A stretch of DNA of 64,000 bases. It comes from Lycocorax pyrrhopterus obiensis (lineage: Eukaryota > Chordata > Aves > Passeriformes > Paradisaeidae). This document shows positions 62,301 to 64,000 of this stretch, one piece after another. The DNA lies in the NCBI GenBank assembly GCA_014706295.1, contig JACSVZ010000007.1:7419199-7483198 (forward strand). Reading direction: 5' to 3'. The translations under genes were made by a program, and so were the position numbers. Below the pieces are notes generated by a model. The model did no database searches, was not told where the DNA came from, and saw nothing but the letters and a program-made list of their open reading frames with translations. The number at the start of each line of letters is the position of its first letter. The stretch's first letter is position 1.

Positions 62301-64000
62301 GGTAAATCGTGCTTAGCATCACCCCATGTGTAAAACAGAAGCAACCAAAGCTTGTCAGAGGATCTTTAACATCAGCAAAGAAGTATTTTCCACATGTATT
62401 ATCTCAGCTCTACCCCTTTATAAATCACAAACTCTTATTTTCCGGTTTTGAGCATTCTTGCTCAGCTCTGCTTTGTGCTGGGCTCACTCCATGCCCCTGG
62501 AAAGTGTGTGTGCTGTGCAGGGCTTTTCAGGGAGCACTGGCTGAGCAGAGGATGAGCTCTTCGGCAGTGAGAGGGTGGTGCCAGTGATATTTCAAGATTA
62601 CAGCTGAAAGCAGAATTTGTCTCGGAGGAGATGGGTGGAATACAAGGGCAAAAAGCCCCTTTGTTCTGAATGTTACTAGTGAGATTTAGGGGAGACTGTG
62701 ACTCCAGGCATAAACTCTCTGTTTTCTATTCCCTGACGATTTGCTATGTGAGATTGCATCAGGAGGGAGAGAGAGTCCTGGCATTCCCCAAAAATGAGCA
62801 AGGGTATGGCTTGGTCCAATGACAAATAAAGGGTGCAGCTGCTTCTCCTTATTTCTCGAGGTGGTCTGAGTAGCACTCCTGAATACAGCTTTGGTTTTCA
62901 TTGCAGTGTTGTAAGTTTTCCCAATAGTCAAGCAAATTTTTACAAAAAGTTAAGCTTAGAATATTAAATGGAAAAAAATAACATTCAGCAAACTAGTTCG
63001 CCTGAAATGCACGTGTGGAGAACATTTCAAACACCTAATTTTCTCTAATAGTTCCTAGTCATTATGATGATTTCTTGAGAATCCCATGCAGCTCTCAACT
63101 ACCACTCATTCATGTTTTCATCCTTTAGCTATCTGGATTTAGGTCAAATAAATGTTCTTAAGAAAAAAAGATAAATTGTTCAACAAAAATAAGTATGCCT
63201 GGACTAAACCTCACACTTTCACCTCATCTGAGGATTTGGGGAACCATTTTATTAGTTTTAATTATGTGATACCAGCCTCAGTTTGCTTGTCTTAGTGTGA
63301 ATAGACAGAGATTATTGGGTAGAGCAAACGGAAATGAAGTGATGGCTTTACATAGGACACTTCTAGGAAAATAAATCCAAGAAAGCTACAGAATAATTGG
63401 TCCTTTAGTTGGAAGATGCCAGTTTAAAGACGTAAGGCTATTTGCAGGCCAAGTTTCTCTGCAGATATTAAAAATACTGGAAACAATTTACAAAAACCTC
63501 CACATTTTCCAGTCTGGGGGAAGATTAGTTGTGAAGAGATTAGTTATGAGGCTGGTCTTTGAGAACACGAAAGAGACTGAAACAGAAGCCTTGTGGCAGA
63601 CACCTCTGTCATGCTTTGAAGGCAGCCAGTGTGCTTCTCTTCAGACCCAGGTAGGAAACTTCTGCTACTTTAATAATTTGCTTGCTGCAAACCTTTAGAT
63701 TGATAACACACGGTTTTGTTTTGAGGAATTTCTTTCCCATCACTTTAATCTGCTGCGAGCCCCAGGCTTCCAGGGGAAGTTTCCTGAGGTCACTGAATGC
63801 AGCTGGGCCTGCAGGGAGGGCAGGGAAAGCAGGCAGCACATGGCAGCCTCCAGAGCCAGCCTGTCCCTGTGTGAATGGCACTCACGCACCTGGTGGGAGA
63901 GTGCTTGAAGGAGAGGTGGCAGTGCCAAAGGCTCAGAGCACACATCGACTCTGGAGACTCTGGACCACAAATCCTGCCCAGGTTTTTACAGAGTTTCTCA

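Larger units (their letters stand above)
40672..64000 (+). other. GALNT18: GALNT18 intron after exon F, 5' portion (at least 23.3 kb)
   Basis: A phase-0 intron with donor gttagt. I looked for the next exon, expected to begin with an Asn-Val-Tyr-Tyr-like lectin sequence and to carry a second C-L-V/C-L-E type motif, and did not find it, so it most likely lies beyond 64000. Recognised content is sparse: a possible MIR-like piece near 43.5 kb, a palindrome pair at 46655-46690, CR1 pieces at 47238-47280 and 53290-53375, and a T tract at 51631. A stop-poor minus-strand block lies at 45992-46402. The absence of CR1 bodies across 23 kb is notable but unremarkable for birds. Confidence 0.75.

Noticed and set aside
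62040..62344. Overlapping 116-codon plus and 72-codon minus frames
   Set aside because: No recognisable domain and no acceptor/donor pair with matching phase 0 for GALNT18. Likely chance in GC-richer DNA.
63601..64000. GC-richer end of the window with a cag|gtagga donor-like site near 63650
   Set aside because: Looked at as a possible lectin-domain exon. Neither plus-strand frame gives the conserved GALNT lectin motifs, and the long frames are minus-strand without homology.
1..64000. CRISPR arrays, prokaryotic operons, phage or plasmid modules
   Set aside because: No regularly spaced repeats, no long tightly packed open frames and no ribosome-binding-site pattern. The spliced GALNT exons and CR1 elements show a vertebrate nuclear genome.

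Overview
This is a vertebrate nuclear genome window, almost certainly avian. It is gene-poor: about 900 bp of protein-coding exon sit in 64 kb of intron. The introns have a low density of interspersed repeats, and those I recognise are mostly 3' fragments of CR1 LINEs (typical of birds, also found in other sauropsids), with a few decayed MIR/CORE-SINE-like pieces and one probable endogenous-retrovirus LTR fragment. I see no bacterial-type genes, operons, CRISPR arrays or tRNA/rRNA genes. Species cannot be resolved from the sequence alone.

The only gene I can support is a Golgi/ER polypeptide N-acetylgalactosaminyltransferase on the plus strand, best matched to GALNT18 (formerly GALNTL4) of the T8/T9/T17/T18 subfamily. 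Six consecutive internal exons are visible: 13570-13753, 14669-14866, 17676-17790, 32072-32257, 36131-36268 and 40576-40671. All have AG/GT borders and compatible codon phases, and together they encode about 305 residues, roughly half of the protein. They run from the middle of the glycosyltransferase-A catalytic domain (D-x-H metal motif, substrate-loop GGEN motif, third metal-binding His) into the start of the ricin-type lectin domain (C-L-D motif). The N-terminal exons must lie upstream of base 1 and the rest of the lectin domain downstream of base 64000; I found neither here.

Layout: 1-13569 is the 3' part of a long intron. From 13570 to 17790 three exons are separated by short introns (915 and 2809 bp). 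17791-32071 is a 14.3 kb intron with the LTR fragment and the longest CR1 piece. 32072-40671 holds three exons with roughly 4 kb introns. 40672-64000 is the first 23.3 kb of a further intron with very few recognisable repeats. The other Met-initiated open frames do not resemble proteins I know, mostly overlap others on both strands, and are best read as chance.

No new biological system is evident. The items worth a second look are modest: a Tyr in place of the usual Trp in the catalytic loop motif, CR1 tails just upstream of two splice acceptors, a hairpin-rich block at 27.7-28.1 kb, a perfect 20-bp palindrome, several islands that look like conserved non-coding elements, and a stop-poor minus-strand block near 46.2 kb.
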